From positions 62,001 to 126,000 of the forward strand of contig CALIUY010000021.1 of NCBI GenBank assembly GCA_938048455.1: a stretch of 64,000 nt of DNA, read 5' to 3'. Made by a program: the position numbers and the translations under genes. This document shows, piece after piece, positions 36,397-45,113 of the stretch. Under the pieces are notes generated by a model. That model ran no database searches and had not been told where the DNA came from. It saw only the letters and a program-made list of their open reading frames with translations. The stretch comes from an uncultured Desulfobacterales bacterium. Its GTDB lineage: Bacteria > Desulfobacterota > Desulfobacteria > Desulfobacterales > SpSt-501. Within the stretch, counting starts at the first letter, position 1; every line of letters begins with the position of its first letter.

Positions 36397-37638
36397 CTAC
36401 CCGGTGAATTTGCGAAAAAGAAGCGTGGCGTTCGTACCGCCGAAGCCGAAGGAATTCGACATGGCGACATTCACCCGGGCGCGGCGGGCGGTGTTGGGCA
36501 CGTAGTCGAGATCGAGCTCTTCGGCCGGGTTCTCGTAGTTGAGCGTGGGCGGAAGAAGGTCGTGGTAGACGGCAAGCACCGAGAAGACGGCCTCGACGCC
36601 GCCGGCGCCGCCCAGGAGGTGGCCGGTCATCGACTTGGTGGAACTGACGGCCAGGCGATAGGCATGCTCGCCGAAGACGCGCTTGATCGCGCGCGTCTCG
36701 TAGAGGTCGTTCAACTCGGTCGAGGTGCCGTGGGCGTTGATGTAGTCGACCTCGGTGCAGGCGATGCCGGCGTCGTCGAGGGCCATCTGCATGCAGCGGG
36801 CCGCCCCATCGCCGTCGGGCGGCGGCGAGGTCATGTGATAGCCGTCGCCGGTCAGGCCGTAGCCGATCATTTCGGCGTAGATGCGCGCGCCCCGCCGCCG
36901 CGCATGGTCGAGCTCTTCCAGGATCACGATGCCTGCGCCTTCGCCGGGGACGAAGCCGTCCCGGTCGCGGTCGAAGGGTCGCGACGCCCGTTCGGGTTCC
37001 GCGTTGCGGGTGGAGAGCGCCTTCATGGCGTTGAAACCCGCGATGCAGGAGGGGGAAATGACGGCCTCGGTGCCCCCCGTGATCATGGCGTCGGCACGGC
37101 CCTCCTGAATGATCTTGAAGGAATCCCCCACGGCGTGCGCGCCGGCCGCACAAGCGGTGGCGAACGACAGGTTCGGCCCCTTGGCCCCGAAGAGGATCGA
37201 GATCATCCCCGGTGCCATGTTGCCGATCATCATGGGGATGAAAAAGGGGCTGACCCGCCGCGGGCCGTTCGCGTGGATGTTGAGAATGGTCTCCTCCATG
37301 AACCGCAGACCGCCCAGTCCGCAGCCGGTGACGACCCCGATGCGGGGCCCGTTGTCGGCCGTGACGGCCAGCCCGGCGTCATCAAGGGCGAGTCGGGTGG
37401 CGGCGACGGCATAGCTGATGAAGGGCTCGAAGCGCTTGGCGTCCTTCTTGCTCATCCAGTCTTCGGCCCGGAAGCCCTTGACCTCGCCGGCGATCTGCGT
37501 TTCGTAAGGCGAGGGATCAAAACGGGTGATCCGCGTGATCCCCGAGCGGCCTTCGCAGATCGCCCGCCAGCTCTCCGCCACGCCGATCCCGACGGGGCAG
37601 ACGACCCCCAGACCCGTGACAACGACCCGTTTTTTCAA
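36397..37638 (-). CDS. fabF: Beta-ketoacyl-ACP synthase II
   Basis: Elongating condensing enzyme of type II fatty-acid synthesis. The 413-residue protein has the Cys-His-His triad: the nucleophile in SFATACAAGAH, His in NAHGTSTELND and His in SMTGHLLGGAGG. The last residues (GFGGTNATL) complete the thiolase fold. It follows acpP by 24 nt. A 137-bp gap separates it from the dCMP deaminase gene, so the string may have an internal promoter there. Confidence 0.96.
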   Translation of the reverse strand: MKKRVVVTGLGVVCPVGIGVAESWRAICEGRSGITRITRFDPSPYETQIAGEVKGFRAEDWMSKKDAKRFEPFISYAVAATRLALDDAGLAVTADNGPRIGVVTGCGLGGLRFMEETILNIHANGPRRVSPFFIPMMIGNMAPGMISILFGAKGPNLSFATACAAGAHAVGDSFKIIQEGRADAMITGGTEAVISPSCIAGFNAMKALSTRNAEPERASRPFDRDRDGFVPGEGAGIVILEELDHARRRGARIYAEMIGYGLTGDGYHMTSPPPDGDGAARCMQMALDDAGIACTEVDYINAHGTSTELNDLYETRAIKRVFGEHAYRLAVSSTKSMTGHLLGGAGGVEAVFSVLAVYHDLLPPTLNYENPAEELDLDYVPNTARRARVNVAMSNSFGFGGTNATLLFRKFTG

Positions 37639-37662
37639 ACCGCCTCCTCGCGCCCCCCGCGG

Positions 37663-37905
37663 TCACTTCCGCTTGGCGATATAGTCCATCGCGTCCTGGA
37701 CGGTGACGATTTTTTCCGCGTCCTCGTCGGAGATCTCCACGTTGAACTCCTCTTCCATGGACATGATCAGCTCGACGAGATCGAGCGAATCGGCCCCGAG
37801 GTCGTCCACGAACGAGGCTTCCGGTTTGATTTCCGCGAGATCCACGCTCAGCTTCTCGGCGATGATCTTCTTCACCTTCTCCTGAATTTCTTCCACTGTG
37901 GCCAT
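37663..37905 (-). CDS. acpP: Acyl carrier protein
   Basis: An 80-residue, strongly acidic carrier protein. The phosphopantetheine attachment serine lies in the [10 protein letters not shown] motif. It shuttles acyl chains between fatty-acid enzymes. The ATG at 37905 has a GGAGGG-type site upstream. Position between fabG and fabF is the standard order. Confidence 0.97.
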   Translation of the reverse strand: MATVEEIQEKVKKIIAEKLSVDLAEIKPEASFVDDLGADSLDLVELIMSMEEEFNVEISDEDAEKIVTVQDAMDYIAKRK

Positions 37906-37994
37906 GATAGGCGTTCCCTCCGTGCCTCGACGGCCGAGGGCCGTCGGAATAGGCCGGATCCGACGGGCAGGGCCCCGCGGATCCGGCCGGTTCG

Positions 37995-38726
37995 TTACAT
38001 GTACATCCCGCCGCTGACGTGCAGGACCTGTCCCGTCAGGTAGGCGGCATCCTCGGAGGCGAGAAAGGCGATCGCCGCCGCCACCTCCTCGGGACGACCC
38101 GCCCGGCCGAGCGGGATCTGGGCGAGAAAGGCTTCCTTGATCTTGTCGCTCAGGACCGCGGTCATGCGCGTCTCGATGAAGCCGGGGGCGACGGCGTTGA
38201 CGGTGACGCCGCGGCCGGCGAACTCGCGGGCCGCGGTCTTGGTCAGGCCGATCAGGCCCGCCTTCGAGGCGACGTAGTTTGCCTGGCCGACGTTGCCGAT
38301 CTGGCCGACCACCGAGGCCACGTTGACGATCCGCCCCGAGCGCTGCTGGACCATGTGGCGGCCCACGGCGCGCGTACACAGGAAAGCCCCTTTCAGGTTG
38401 ATGTTCAGCACCCGGTCCCAGTCGTCCTCCTTCATGCGCAACAGCAACGCATCGCGCGTGATGCCGGCGTTGTTGACGAGGACGTCGATCCGCCCGAAGC
38501 GCGCCATCACGGCCTCGGTCCAGGAGGCGACCTGGGCGTCGCTCGCCACATCAACGACCTGGAAGAAGGCCTCCGGACCCAGGGCGGCGGCCGCCTCGCG
38601 GCCGGCCGCGGCGTCCAGGTCGCCGATCGCCAGCTTCGCCCCCTCGGCGGCGAACCGCTCGGCCGTCACCCGCCCGATGCCCGCGGCGGCGCCGGTCACC
38701 ATCACCACTTTGTCCCGAAAGCGCAT
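37995..38726 (-). CDS. fabG: 3-oxoacyl-ACP reductase
   Basis: Short-chain dehydrogenase of 243 residues that reduces beta-ketoacyl-ACP with NADPH. It shows the nucleotide-binding [14 protein letters not shown], and the YVASK catalytic Tyr/Lys pair after NVASVVG. The C-terminal VSGGMYM is typical of FabG. It is 13 nt after the acyl-CoA dehydrogenase gene and 89 bp before acpP. Confidence 0.94.
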   Translation of the reverse strand: MRFRDKVVMVTGAAAGIGRVTAERFAAEGAKLAIGDLDAAAGREAAAALGPEAFFQVVDVASDAQVASWTEAVMARFGRIDVLVNNAGITRDALLLRMKEDDWDRVLNINLKGAFLCTRAVGRHMVQQRSGRIVNVASVVGQIGNVGQANYVASKAGLIGLTKTAAREFAGRGVTVNAVAPGFIETRMTAVLSDKIKEAFLAQIPLGRAGRPEEVAAAIAFLASEDAAYLTGQVLHVSGGMYM

Positions 38727-38739
38727 CGCTTCGTCCTCC

Positions 38740-40407
38740 CTAACGGCCGAAAACCATATCCGCCAAGCGGTCCATGTCCCGGATCGCGCCGCGGCGGACG
38801 TTGGCGAGTTCGGCCAAGCCCATCTCCCGCAAGAGCTCCTGCACCTCGGCCGCCGCGAGTTCTCCCGTTCCGTGAAGCATCCGCAGGCTGTGGCGTTCAA
38901 AGCCCTCGGCGGTCTCGAGGGCGAAGAGCCGGGCGACCAGGCCGGCCCGCTCGGCCCGGGCATCCCCCCCTTCGGCGAACGCCACGGCCCGCCGGACCGC
39001 GGCCGCCCCGATCTCGGTCCGGGCCATGAGCTCGGCGAGATCGAACATCACGATCTGCTCCCGGGTCAACCGGCGGGCGTCGACGACGGCGATCAGCCGG
39101 TTCAGGGCCCGGGCCATCCGGGCGGTCTCCGCCCCGCCGCGTCCGGGCAGCCGCCGCTCGAGCGCGTCCATTTCCCGGGCGAGATCGCCGTAAAAAGCGC
39201 CCCGGCTCTTGCGGGTTTTCTTCCAGCGGAAGGTGCTGATGATGTTCTGCTGGATCTCGCTTGTCCCCTCGTAGATCGTCGTGATGCGCACGTCGCGCTT
39301 GATCTTTTCAACACCGTACTCGGTGATGTACCCGTAGCCCCCGAGGGCCTGGATGCCGTCCTCGGCGGCACGGTTGCCCGCCTCGGTGGCAAACCACTTG
39401 GCGATCGAGCCCTCGACCTCGAGGTCGGTCTCGCCGGCGTCGAGACGTGCGGCGATCTCGTCGATGTAAGCTTCGACGGCGGCAAGCCGCACGATGTTGG
39501 GCACGATCAGCTTGTGGGTGTAGCCCTGTTTCTCGGAAAGCGTCGTCTTGAACTGGACGCGCTGCTTGGCGTAGGCGACGGCGATCTCCATCGCCGCCTC
39601 CCCGCCGCCCAGACCCATCGCCGCGACCATGAGCCGGGTGTAGCCGAAGACCTCGTTCGCCTGCTTGAGCCCCTGGCCGGGCACCCCGCCCACCAGCCGG
39701 TCCGCCGGTACGAAAACGTCGGTGAAGGTGAGCGGCGAGGTGTTCGAAGCACGGATACCGTGCTTTTCCTCGCCCTTTCCGGCCTGGAAGCCGGGGGTGT
39801 TCTTCTCCACGATGAAAAAGCTCGGCCCCTCGGGGGTGACGGCGAGCACGGTGAGGAAATCGGCGTAGCCGCCGGTCGAGATGAACTGTTTGGCGCCGTT
39901 GATGCGGTAGCCGACCCGCCGGCCGGATTCATCGGTCACGGGGTCGGCCTTGGTCTTGATCGCGGCGACGTTGCTGCCGGCATCGGGCTCGGTGACGGCA
40001 TAGGCGACCAGCGCCTGCCCGGCGGCGATCTTGCCGAGCCAGGTGCGCTTCTGCTCTTCGGTCCCGCCGACGAGGATGGGGTCGGCTCCGAGCTGGATGG
40101 CGAAGAAGGCCGTCGTGATCCCCAGGCAGATCTTGGCCATCTCGCGCGTGACCGCGCAGCTGTCGCGCGCTCCTCCCCCCAGCCCGCCGTAGGCTTCGGG
40201 GATCATGAGCAGCTGCAGGCCGATTTCCGGGCCGAGCATCTCGCGGATGACTTCCTCGGGGAAAACCTCCCGGCGATCGAATTCCCGGATCCGCTCCGGG
40301 GTGAGCAGCCGTTTCTTGAGCTGCGCCACCGTCTCCAGGATCATGCGGCGGGATTCAGGGTCGAGCCCCGCGGGTTTGCGGCCCTCTACGGCAGAAGGCG
40401 TTTCCAT
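38740..40407 (-). CDS. Acyl-CoA dehydrogenase family protein
   Basis: A 555-residue flavoenzyme that should introduce a 2,3 double bond into an acyl thioester. The N-terminal and middle domains have AYAVTEPDAGSN and KQFISTGGYADF; the C-terminal domain has the FAD-binding ALGGYGYI and the catalytic glutamate region IYEGTSEIQQ. The last ~150 residues extend beyond the classical ~385-residue form, as in several longer ACAD subfamilies. It sits between rpmF and fabG where plsX, fabH and fabD are normally found, and 24 bp downstream of rpmF. Whether it acts on acyl-CoA or acyl-ACP is unknown. Confidence 0.9.
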   Translation of the reverse strand: METPSAVEGRKPAGLDPESRRMILETVAQLKKRLLTPERIREFDRREVFPEEVIREMLGPEIGLQLLMIPEAYGGLGGGARDSCAVTREMAKICLGITTAFFAIQLGADPILVGGTEEQKRTWLGKIAAGQALVAYAVTEPDAGSNVAAIKTKADPVTDESGRRVGYRINGAKQFISTGGYADFLTVLAVTPEGPSFFIVEKNTPGFQAGKGEEKHGIRASNTSPLTFTDVFVPADRLVGGVPGQGLKQANEVFGYTRLMVAAMGLGGGEAAMEIAVAYAKQRVQFKTTLSEKQGYTHKLIVPNIVRLAAVEAYIDEIAARLDAGETDLEVEGSIAKWFATEAGNRAAEDGIQALGGYGYITEYGVEKIKRDVRITTIYEGTSEIQQNIISTFRWKKTRKSRGAFYGDLAREMDALERRLPGRGGAETARMARALNRLIAVVDARRLTREQIVMFDLAELMARTEIGAAAVRRAVAFAEGGDARAERAGLVARLFALETAEGFERHSLRMLHGTGELAAAEVQELLREMGLAELANVRRGAIRDMDRLADMVFGR

Positions 40408-40431
40408 GGGTGAAAGGATCCTTTCTCGTTC

Positions 40432-40614
40432 CTATTCCTTTTCCACCGCGGCGACAGTGCGGCCCTTGTACGATCCGCAATTCGGGCAGGCGCGGTGGGG
40501 CAGTGCCGGCTCGCCGCACTCGGCGCAAGTGGTGAGAGACGGGGCCGCCAGACGTTTGCCGGTTCGGCGCTTGTCGCGGCGGGCCTTGGACACTCTTCGC
40601 TTGGGAAGTCCCAT
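40432..40614 (-). CDS. rpmF: 50S ribosomal protein L32
   Basis: A 60-residue ribosomal protein (MGLPKRRVSKARRDKRRTGK) with a four-Cys zinc ribbon: CAEC and CPNC. An AGGAGA ribosome binding site precedes the ATG at 40614. It is the first gene of the long minus-strand fab/rib string, as rpmF commonly is at the head of fatty-acid operons. Confidence 0.97.
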   Translation of the reverse strand: MGLPKRRVSKARRDKRRTGKRLAAPSLTTCAECGEPALPHRACPNCGSYKGRTVAAVEKE

Positions 40615-40686
40615 AAGACAATCTCCTAAATGTTTGAAATCAATACAATTAAAATCAATTCTCGACTAGAGAACAAAGGTACGGCC

Positions 40687-40715
40687 TAAGTAATTGAATT
40701 CCCCTCCCCTGTCAA
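40687..40715 (-). promoter_or_regulatory. Promoter for rpmF-fab string, with overlapping inverted repeat
   Basis: On the minus strand, TTGACA (40715-40710) is followed after 17 bp by TACTTA (40692-40687), with about 70 bp of AT-rich leader before rpmF. A 7-bp inverted repeat (TCAAGCC at 40712-40718, GGCTTGA at 40733-40739) overlaps the -35 box and could be an operator. Confidence 0.5.
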
Positions 40716-40810
40716 GCCTTATTTCCACAGGGGGCTTGAGCGGCGATCATCTCTGTGCTATCACGTCATCAACGACGATGCCGTCAAGATTGCGAATCAT
40801 ATAAAGATCC

Positions 40811-40928
40811 GTTGGTTATCAGAGGCCCCTCCCGAGCTTTCAGCCTCAAGCCCCGGCGGGAAGGGGTCGGGCGAGCCGCAAACGAAGCGCGGCCCGGAGG
40901 GGGGAGCACGGCGCACCCCCCTTTTTTT
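40811..40928 (+). ncRNA. Candidate structured small RNA or gltX leader
   Basis: No protein-like frame fits this stretch, yet it folds well and ends in a strong terminator. Reading the plus strand: a 9-bp stem with one bulge (40826-40834 with 40857-40866) closing a smaller GCTT/AAGC hairpin (40836-40839 with 40848-40851), then a second hairpin (GCCGC 40875-40879 with GCGGC 40889-40893, 9-nt loop), then the terminator at 40899-40928. A TATAAA box lies at 40800-40805 but no good -35. It does not contain the SRP RNA, tmRNA or common riboswitch signatures that I can recognise. It may be a free sRNA or an attenuator ahead of gltX, which starts 126 bp after the terminator. The 5' end is a guess. Confidence 0.45.
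40899..40928 (+). terminator. Rho-independent terminator
   Basis: Six G (40899-40904), an 11-nt loop, six C (40916-40921) and seven T (40922-40928). The T-tract fixes the direction as plus. It is not downstream of any recognised plus-strand gene, which is why an RNA gene or attenuator is proposed. Confidence 0.8.
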
Positions 40929-41054
40929 ACTGAAGATAGTAGTAAAAATTTAGAATACTGAACTCCCCCGCCGAACGCCTCCCGCCGACCGAAATCCTCG
41001 GAGGCGGAGCGCGCGCGGGAAGGCATCCGGATACGCCCGGATCGGGAGGCTTTC

Positions 41055-42530
41055 ATGTCGCAAATCGTCACCCGCTTCCCCCCCAGCCCCACGGGCTTTC
41101 TCCATCTCGGCGGAGCCCGCACGGCGGTCTTCAACTGGCTCTACGCCCGGCACACCGGCGGGCGCTTTGTGCTGCGCTTCGAGGACACCGACACCGAGCG
41201 CTCCTCGCCCCGTTATGTCGCGGCGATCCTCGATGCCCTCACCTGGCTGGGGATCGACTGGGACGAGGGGCCCTACTACCAGAGCCAGCGCCTCGAAGTG
41301 TATCGCCAACATCTGCAGCGGCTGCTCGAGGCCGGGCGCGCCTATTACTGCACCTGTTCCCCCGAGCGCCTCGAGGCCATGCGCCGCGAAGCGATGGCTC
41401 GAGGCGACAAGCCGAAATACGACGGCACCTGCCGCCACCTCGGCCTCGGGCCGGGGCCGGGCGCGGCGGTACGTTTTAAAGCGCCCCTCTCCGGCGCCAC
41501 GGTGCTCCGCGACGTGGTCAAGGGAACGATCGCCTTCGACAACGCCGAGTTCGACGATTTCGTCATCTGCCGCAGCGAGGGGACCCCCACCTACAACTTC
41601 GCCGTGGTGGTCGACGACATCACCATGGGCGTCAATACGATCATCCGCGGCGACGACCATGTGATGAACACGCCCAAGCAGATCCAGCTCTATGAGGCGC
41701 TGGGAGCCCCCCTTCCCGTCTTCGCTCATGTGCCTATGGTGCTCGGCCGCGACCGCGCCCGCTTGAGCAAACGCCACGGAGCGGCCTCGGTCACCGAGTA
41801 CCGCGACCAGGGTTTTCTGCCCGATGCGGTGGTCAACTATCTCGTGCGTCTGGGCTGGTCTTGCGGGGACCAGGAGTTTTTCACCCGCGCCGAGCTGATC
41901 GAGCGCTTCAGCCTGGAACATCTGGGGCGTTCGGCAGGCGTCTTCGACCCGGAGAAACTTCTCGCCCTGAACGCCGAGCACCTCCGGGCGAAGCCGCCGG
42001 CGGAGCTGATCGCCCTGCTGCGGCCCTTTTTCCGCGAGCTCGGCATCGAACTCGAAGCAGGACCGCGCACGGAAAAAATCGTCGCCGGACTCGCCCCCCG
42101 CAGCAAGACGCTCGCGGACCTCGCCCGGCAGGCCCGCTTCTATTTTCAGGAGGACTTCGCCTACGAGGAAGAGGCCGCCCGCGCGCATCTGAAGGAAGAG
42201 GCGCTTCCCGTGCTGACCGCCGTCGCCGCGCGCCTTGCGACCCTCGAGGATTTTCAGGAGAGCGCCCTCGAGGAAGCCTTCCGAGCCGTGATGGCCGAAA
42301 CCGGGCTCAAACTGGGGAAAATCGCCCAACCCGTGCGCGTCGCGCTGAGCGGGCGGGCGGCGAGTCCCGGGATCTTCGAGATCATCGCCATCCTCGGCAA
42401 GGAGGCCACCCTGCGGCGCCTCGAGCGGGCGATCGGCTTCATCCGGCGGGGCGGGAAAGCCCCGCCGGTCACGGGCGCAGGCGACCGGAAGATGCGAAAA
42501 GGTCTTGACGCCGAAGGCTGCGGCGGTTAA
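41055..42530 (+). CDS. gltX: Glutamyl-tRNA synthetase
   Basis: Charges tRNA-Glu. The 491-residue class I synthetase has the HIGH-type motif in PSPTGFLHLGGAR and the KMSKS-type RLSKRHGA near residue 240. The zinc-region CTCSPE with a later Cys is present around 100-125. The anticodon-binding C-terminal half is of normal length. A GGGAGG site precedes the ATG at 41055. Since a GlnRS gene and tRNA-Gln lie directly downstream, this enzyme is likely discriminating, though that cannot be decided from sequence alone. Confidence 0.95.
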   Translation: MSQIVTRFPPSPTGFLHLGGARTAVFNWLYARHTGGRFVLRFEDTDTERSSPRYVAAILDALTWLGIDWDEGPYYQSQRLEVYRQHLQRLLEAGRAYYCTCSPERLEAMRREAMARGDKPKYDGTCRHLGLGPGPGAAVRFKAPLSGATVLRDVVKGTIAFDNAEFDDFVICRSEGTPTYNFAVVVDDITMGVNTIIRGDDHVMNTPKQIQLYEALGAPLPVFAHVPMVLGRDRARLSKRHGAASVTEYRDQGFLPDAVVNYLVRLGWSCGDQEFFTRAELIERFSLEHLGRSAGVFDPEKLLALNAEHLRAKPPAELIALLRPFFRELGIELEAGPRTEKIVAGLAPRSKTLADLARQARFYFQEDFAYEEEAARAHLKEEALPVLTAVAARLATLEDFQESALEEAFRAVMAETGLKLGKIAQPVRVALSGRAASPGIFEIIAILGKEATLRRLERAIGFIRRGGKAPPVTGAGDRKMRKGLDAEGCGG

Positions 42531-42533
42531 AGT
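42505..42533 (+). promoter_or_regulatory. Promoter for tRNA-Gln (and glnS)
   Basis: TTGACG at 42505-42510, a 17-bp spacer and TAAAGT at 42528-42533. It lies inside the last codons of gltX, and the expected start point is about 7 nt before the tRNA. Confidence 0.6.
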
Positions 42534-42546
42534 GTGCGCTGTTCGC

Positions 42547-42620
42547 TGAGGGATCGTCTAGCGGCAGGACGACGGGTTCTGGCCCCGTTAACCTAGGTTC
42601 GAATCCTAGTCCCTCAGCCA
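42547..42620 (+). tRNA. tRNA-Gln (anticodon CTG)
   Basis: A complete cloverleaf: acceptor stem TGAGGGA (42547-42553) with TCCCTCA (42610-42616), D arm GTCTAGCGGCAGGAC, anticodon stem ACGGG/CCCGT around the loop TTCTGGC giving anticodon CTG, T arm CTAGG-TTCGAAT-CCTAG, discriminator G and an encoded CCA (42618-42620). It reads CAG codons. It sits between gltX and glnS with its own promoter and terminator. Confidence 0.96.
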
Positions 42621-42660
42621 ACAAAAATGGCCTACGGCCGGCCGTAGGCCATTTTTGTTG
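42619..42660. terminator. 42-bp perfect palindrome, bidirectional-type terminator
   Basis: Every base of 42619-42639 pairs with 42640-42660; the outer part is CAACAAAAATGG on one side and CCATTTTTGTTG on the other, around a GC core. It begins within the tRNA's encoded CCA. The hairpin with an A-tract before and T-tract after fits an intrinsic terminator that works in both directions. Confidence 0.75.
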
Positions 42661-42673
42661 AGAGGCTCGACCC

Positions 42674-44401
42674 ATGTCCGACGCCCGCCAATCCGCCCCG
42701 ACCCCCGTCGCACCGTCCCATTTCATCCGTCAGATCATCGCCGCCGACGTGGCCGCGGGCCGAAACGGCGGCCGGGTCGTCACCCGTTTCCCCCCGGAGC
42801 CGAACGGCTATCTCCACATCGGCCATGCGAAGTCGATCTGCCTCAATTTCGGGGTGGCCGCGGAGTTCGGGGGGGTAACCCACCTGCGCTTCGACGACAC
42901 CGACCCGAGCAAGGAGAGCCGGGAATATGTCGAGGCCATCCAGGAAGACGTGCGCTGGCTCGGCTTCGACTGGAAGGACAAGCTCTTCTTCGCCTCCGAC
43001 TACTTCGAGCGGCTCTACGGCTTCGCCGAAGACCTCATCCGCGCCGGCAAAGCCTACGTCGACCACCTGAGCACCGAGGAAATCCGGGAGTACCGGGGTA
43101 CCCTGACCCGCCCCGGCCGCAACAGCCCCTACCGCGACCGCTCGGTCGAAGAAAATCTGGACCTCTTCCGACGCATGCGCGCCGGCGAATTCCGCGACGG
43201 CGACTGCGTGCTGCGCGCCCGCATCGACATGGCCGCCCCCAACCTCGTGATGCGCGATCCCACCCTCTACCGCATCAAACGCACCCCTCACTATCGGACC
43301 GGAACCGACTGGTGCATCTACCCGATGTACGATTTCGCGCACTGCCTCTCCGACATGATCGAGGGGATCACCCACTCGCTGTGCACGCTCGAGTTTGAAA
43401 ACAACCGCGAACTCTACGACTGGATCCTCGCCGCGCTCGACACGCCCCACCGGCCGCGGCAGATCGAGTTCGCCCGGCTCAACCTGAGCCGCACCGTCCT
43501 CTCCAAACGGCGGCTGATCGAACTCGTCGAGGGCGGCTTCGTCTCCGGCTGGGACGACCCCCGCATGCCGACCCTTTCCGGGCTGCGGCGCCGCGGCTAC
43601 ACCCCGGAGGCGATCCGGGGTTTCTGCGACCGCATCGGGGTAGCCCGGGCGGACAACCGGGTGGACATCGCGCTGCTCGAGCACTGCCTGCGCGAAGACC
43701 TGAACCGTCGGGCGCCCCGCCGGCTCGCCGTCCTGCGGCCGCTCAAGGTGACGATCCTCAATTACCCGCCGGACCAGGTCGAGGAGCTCCCCGCGCTGAA
43801 CCATCCGGAAGATCCCGCCGCCGGCCGCCGCACCGTCCCCTTCTCGCGCGAGTTGTTCATCGAGCGCGAAGACTTCCGCGAAGATCCCCCCCCGAAGTTC
43901 TACCGGCTCGCTCCAGGCCGGGAGGTGCGGCTGCGCTACGCTTACCTCATCCGGTGCGTCGAGGCCCTGCGGGACCCGCGGACCGGCGAGGTCTGCGAGC
44001 TGCGCTGCACCTACGATCCCGCGACCCGCGGCGGGGAAGCTCCCGACGGGCGCCGGGTGAAGGCCACCCTGCACTGGGTCTCCGCGCCGCAGGCGATCGC
44101 GGCCGAGGTGCGCCTCTACGACCACCTGTTTCTCAAGGAAAATCCCGCGGAGGTGGCGGAGGGAGAGGAATTCACCGCCGCGATCAACCCGCATTCGCTC
44201 GAGGTGCTGCGGGGCTGCCGCCTGGAGCCGGAGCTCGCTTCGGCCGCGCCGGGCGAGCGCTTCCAGTTCGAACGCCTGGGCTACTTCTGCGCCGATCGCC
44301 GGGACCACCGCCCCGGAGCCCCGGTCTTCAACCGCACGGTGACGCTCCGGGACACCTGGGCCAAGATCGCCGCCCGGCAGGAGGGTGGCCCTCAGCGGTA
44401 G
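42674..44401 (+). CDS. glnS: Glutaminyl-tRNA synthetase
   Basis: Charges tRNA-Gln directly with glutamine. The 575-residue class I enzyme has the GlnRS form of the HIGH motif ([14 protein letters not shown]), the [11 protein letters not shown] segment, a KMSKS-type VLSKRRL, and the two beta-barrel C-terminal anticodon domain ([17 protein letters not shown]). Length matches the family. It follows the tRNA-Gln terminator by 13 nt and has a GAGAGG-like site, so it may rely on read-through or on weak local transcription. Its stop overlaps the convergent YdcF-like gene by 10 nt. Confidence 0.96.
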   Translation: MSDARQSAPTPVAPSHFIRQIIAADVAAGRNGGRVVTRFPPEPNGYLHIGHAKSICLNFGVAAEFGGVTHLRFDDTDPSKESREYVEAIQEDVRWLGFDWKDKLFFASDYFERLYGFAEDLIRAGKAYVDHLSTEEIREYRGTLTRPGRNSPYRDRSVEENLDLFRRMRAGEFRDGDCVLRARIDMAAPNLVMRDPTLYRIKRTPHYRTGTDWCIYPMYDFAHCLSDMIEGITHSLCTLEFENNRELYDWILAALDTPHRPRQIEFARLNLSRTVLSKRRLIELVEGGFVSGWDDPRMPTLSGLRRRGYTPEAIRGFCDRIGVARADNRVDIALLEHCLREDLNRRAPRRLAVLRPLKVTILNYPPDQVEELPALNHPEDPAAGRRTVPFSRELFIEREDFREDPPPKFYRLAPGREVRLRYAYLIRCVEALRDPRTGEVCELRCTYDPATRGGEAPDGRRVKATLHWVSAPQAIAAEVRLYDHLFLKENPAEVAEGEEFTAAINPHSLEVLRGCRLEPELASAAPGERFQFERLGYFCADRRDHRPGAPVFNRTVTLRDTWAKIAARQEGGPQR

Positions 44402-45003
44402 AACAACAGGCCGCCCGCGAGTTTCACGTACTCGGCCGCGACGCGCGCAAACAGTTCGGAATCCCGCCACCAGGGTCGGGAATCATGCGGATCGCGGGTC
44501 GCAACGGAACGAAAGGCGAAGGCGAACTCCGCGCGGGGGTCCGCGCGCCGGAACGCAAGCCGCGCCCGGCGCATGTGATAGGAAGAGCTCAGGACGACCG
44601 CCGAACGCAGGCCGTGACGGCGCATCAACTCGAGCGTCGCCCGCGCCTCGGCGAACGTCCCCCCCGGATCGGGGCCCCAGCCCGCGGCGGCGGGGACCTC
44701 GCGGCCGATGATCACCCGCTCCTCGGGAAGGGGGGGGTCGAGGCGGTAGGTGCGCAGGAACCACTCCCAACCGAGGGCGCGGTGCCGGAGGGGCAGAAGA
44801 ATCAGGCGCGCCTGACCGCTCTGGACGCACTTCACGGCGGCCCGCAGGCGCTCGCGGTCCTCGGCCGGCGGCCCCGCAAGCACGACCGCCGCCTCGACCG
44901 GCCCGGCGGGAGGATCGGGGGTGGCGGCGAGAAAGTCGTGGCCGTAGCCGAGAAAAAGCAGCACGCAGGCGGCGGCGATCCCGATCGCGATCCGACCGGC
45001 CAT
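44392..45003 (-). CDS. YdcF/ElyC-like DUF218 protein
   Basis: A 203-residue protein with one N-terminal membrane helix (about 4-22) and a periplasmic DUF218 domain: [27 protein letters not shown] and [15 protein letters not shown]. ElyC members affect cell-envelope and undecaprenyl-phosphate metabolism; the role here is unknown. The canonical G-G-G N-terminal motif is modified. Convergent with glnS, divergent from ugd. Confidence 0.82.
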   Translation of the reverse strand: MAGRIAIGIAAACVLLFLGYGHDFLAATPDPPAGPVEAAVVLAGPPAEDRERLRAAVKCVQSGQARLILLPLRHRALGWEWFLRTYRLDPPLPEERVIIGREVPAAAGWGPDPGGTFAEARATLELMRRHGLRSAVVLSSSYHMRRARLAFRRADPRAEFAFAFRSVATRDPHDSRPWWRDSELFARVAAEYVKLAGGLLFYR

Positions 45004-45113
45004 GTCCCCCTCTTCCCGTCGGGCGTAACCCCGATCGATCCATCAGGCTATCACGGCGCCGTCCCCCGGGCAACCGCGGCCGAAGAGCCGGCGCCGGCGC
45101 AAGGAGCAGCGGC

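Noticed and set aside
40755-40961. 68-codon open frame in the rpmF-gltX gap
   Set aside because: It has no ribosome binding site or protein-like pattern and crosses the strong terminator at 40899-40928.
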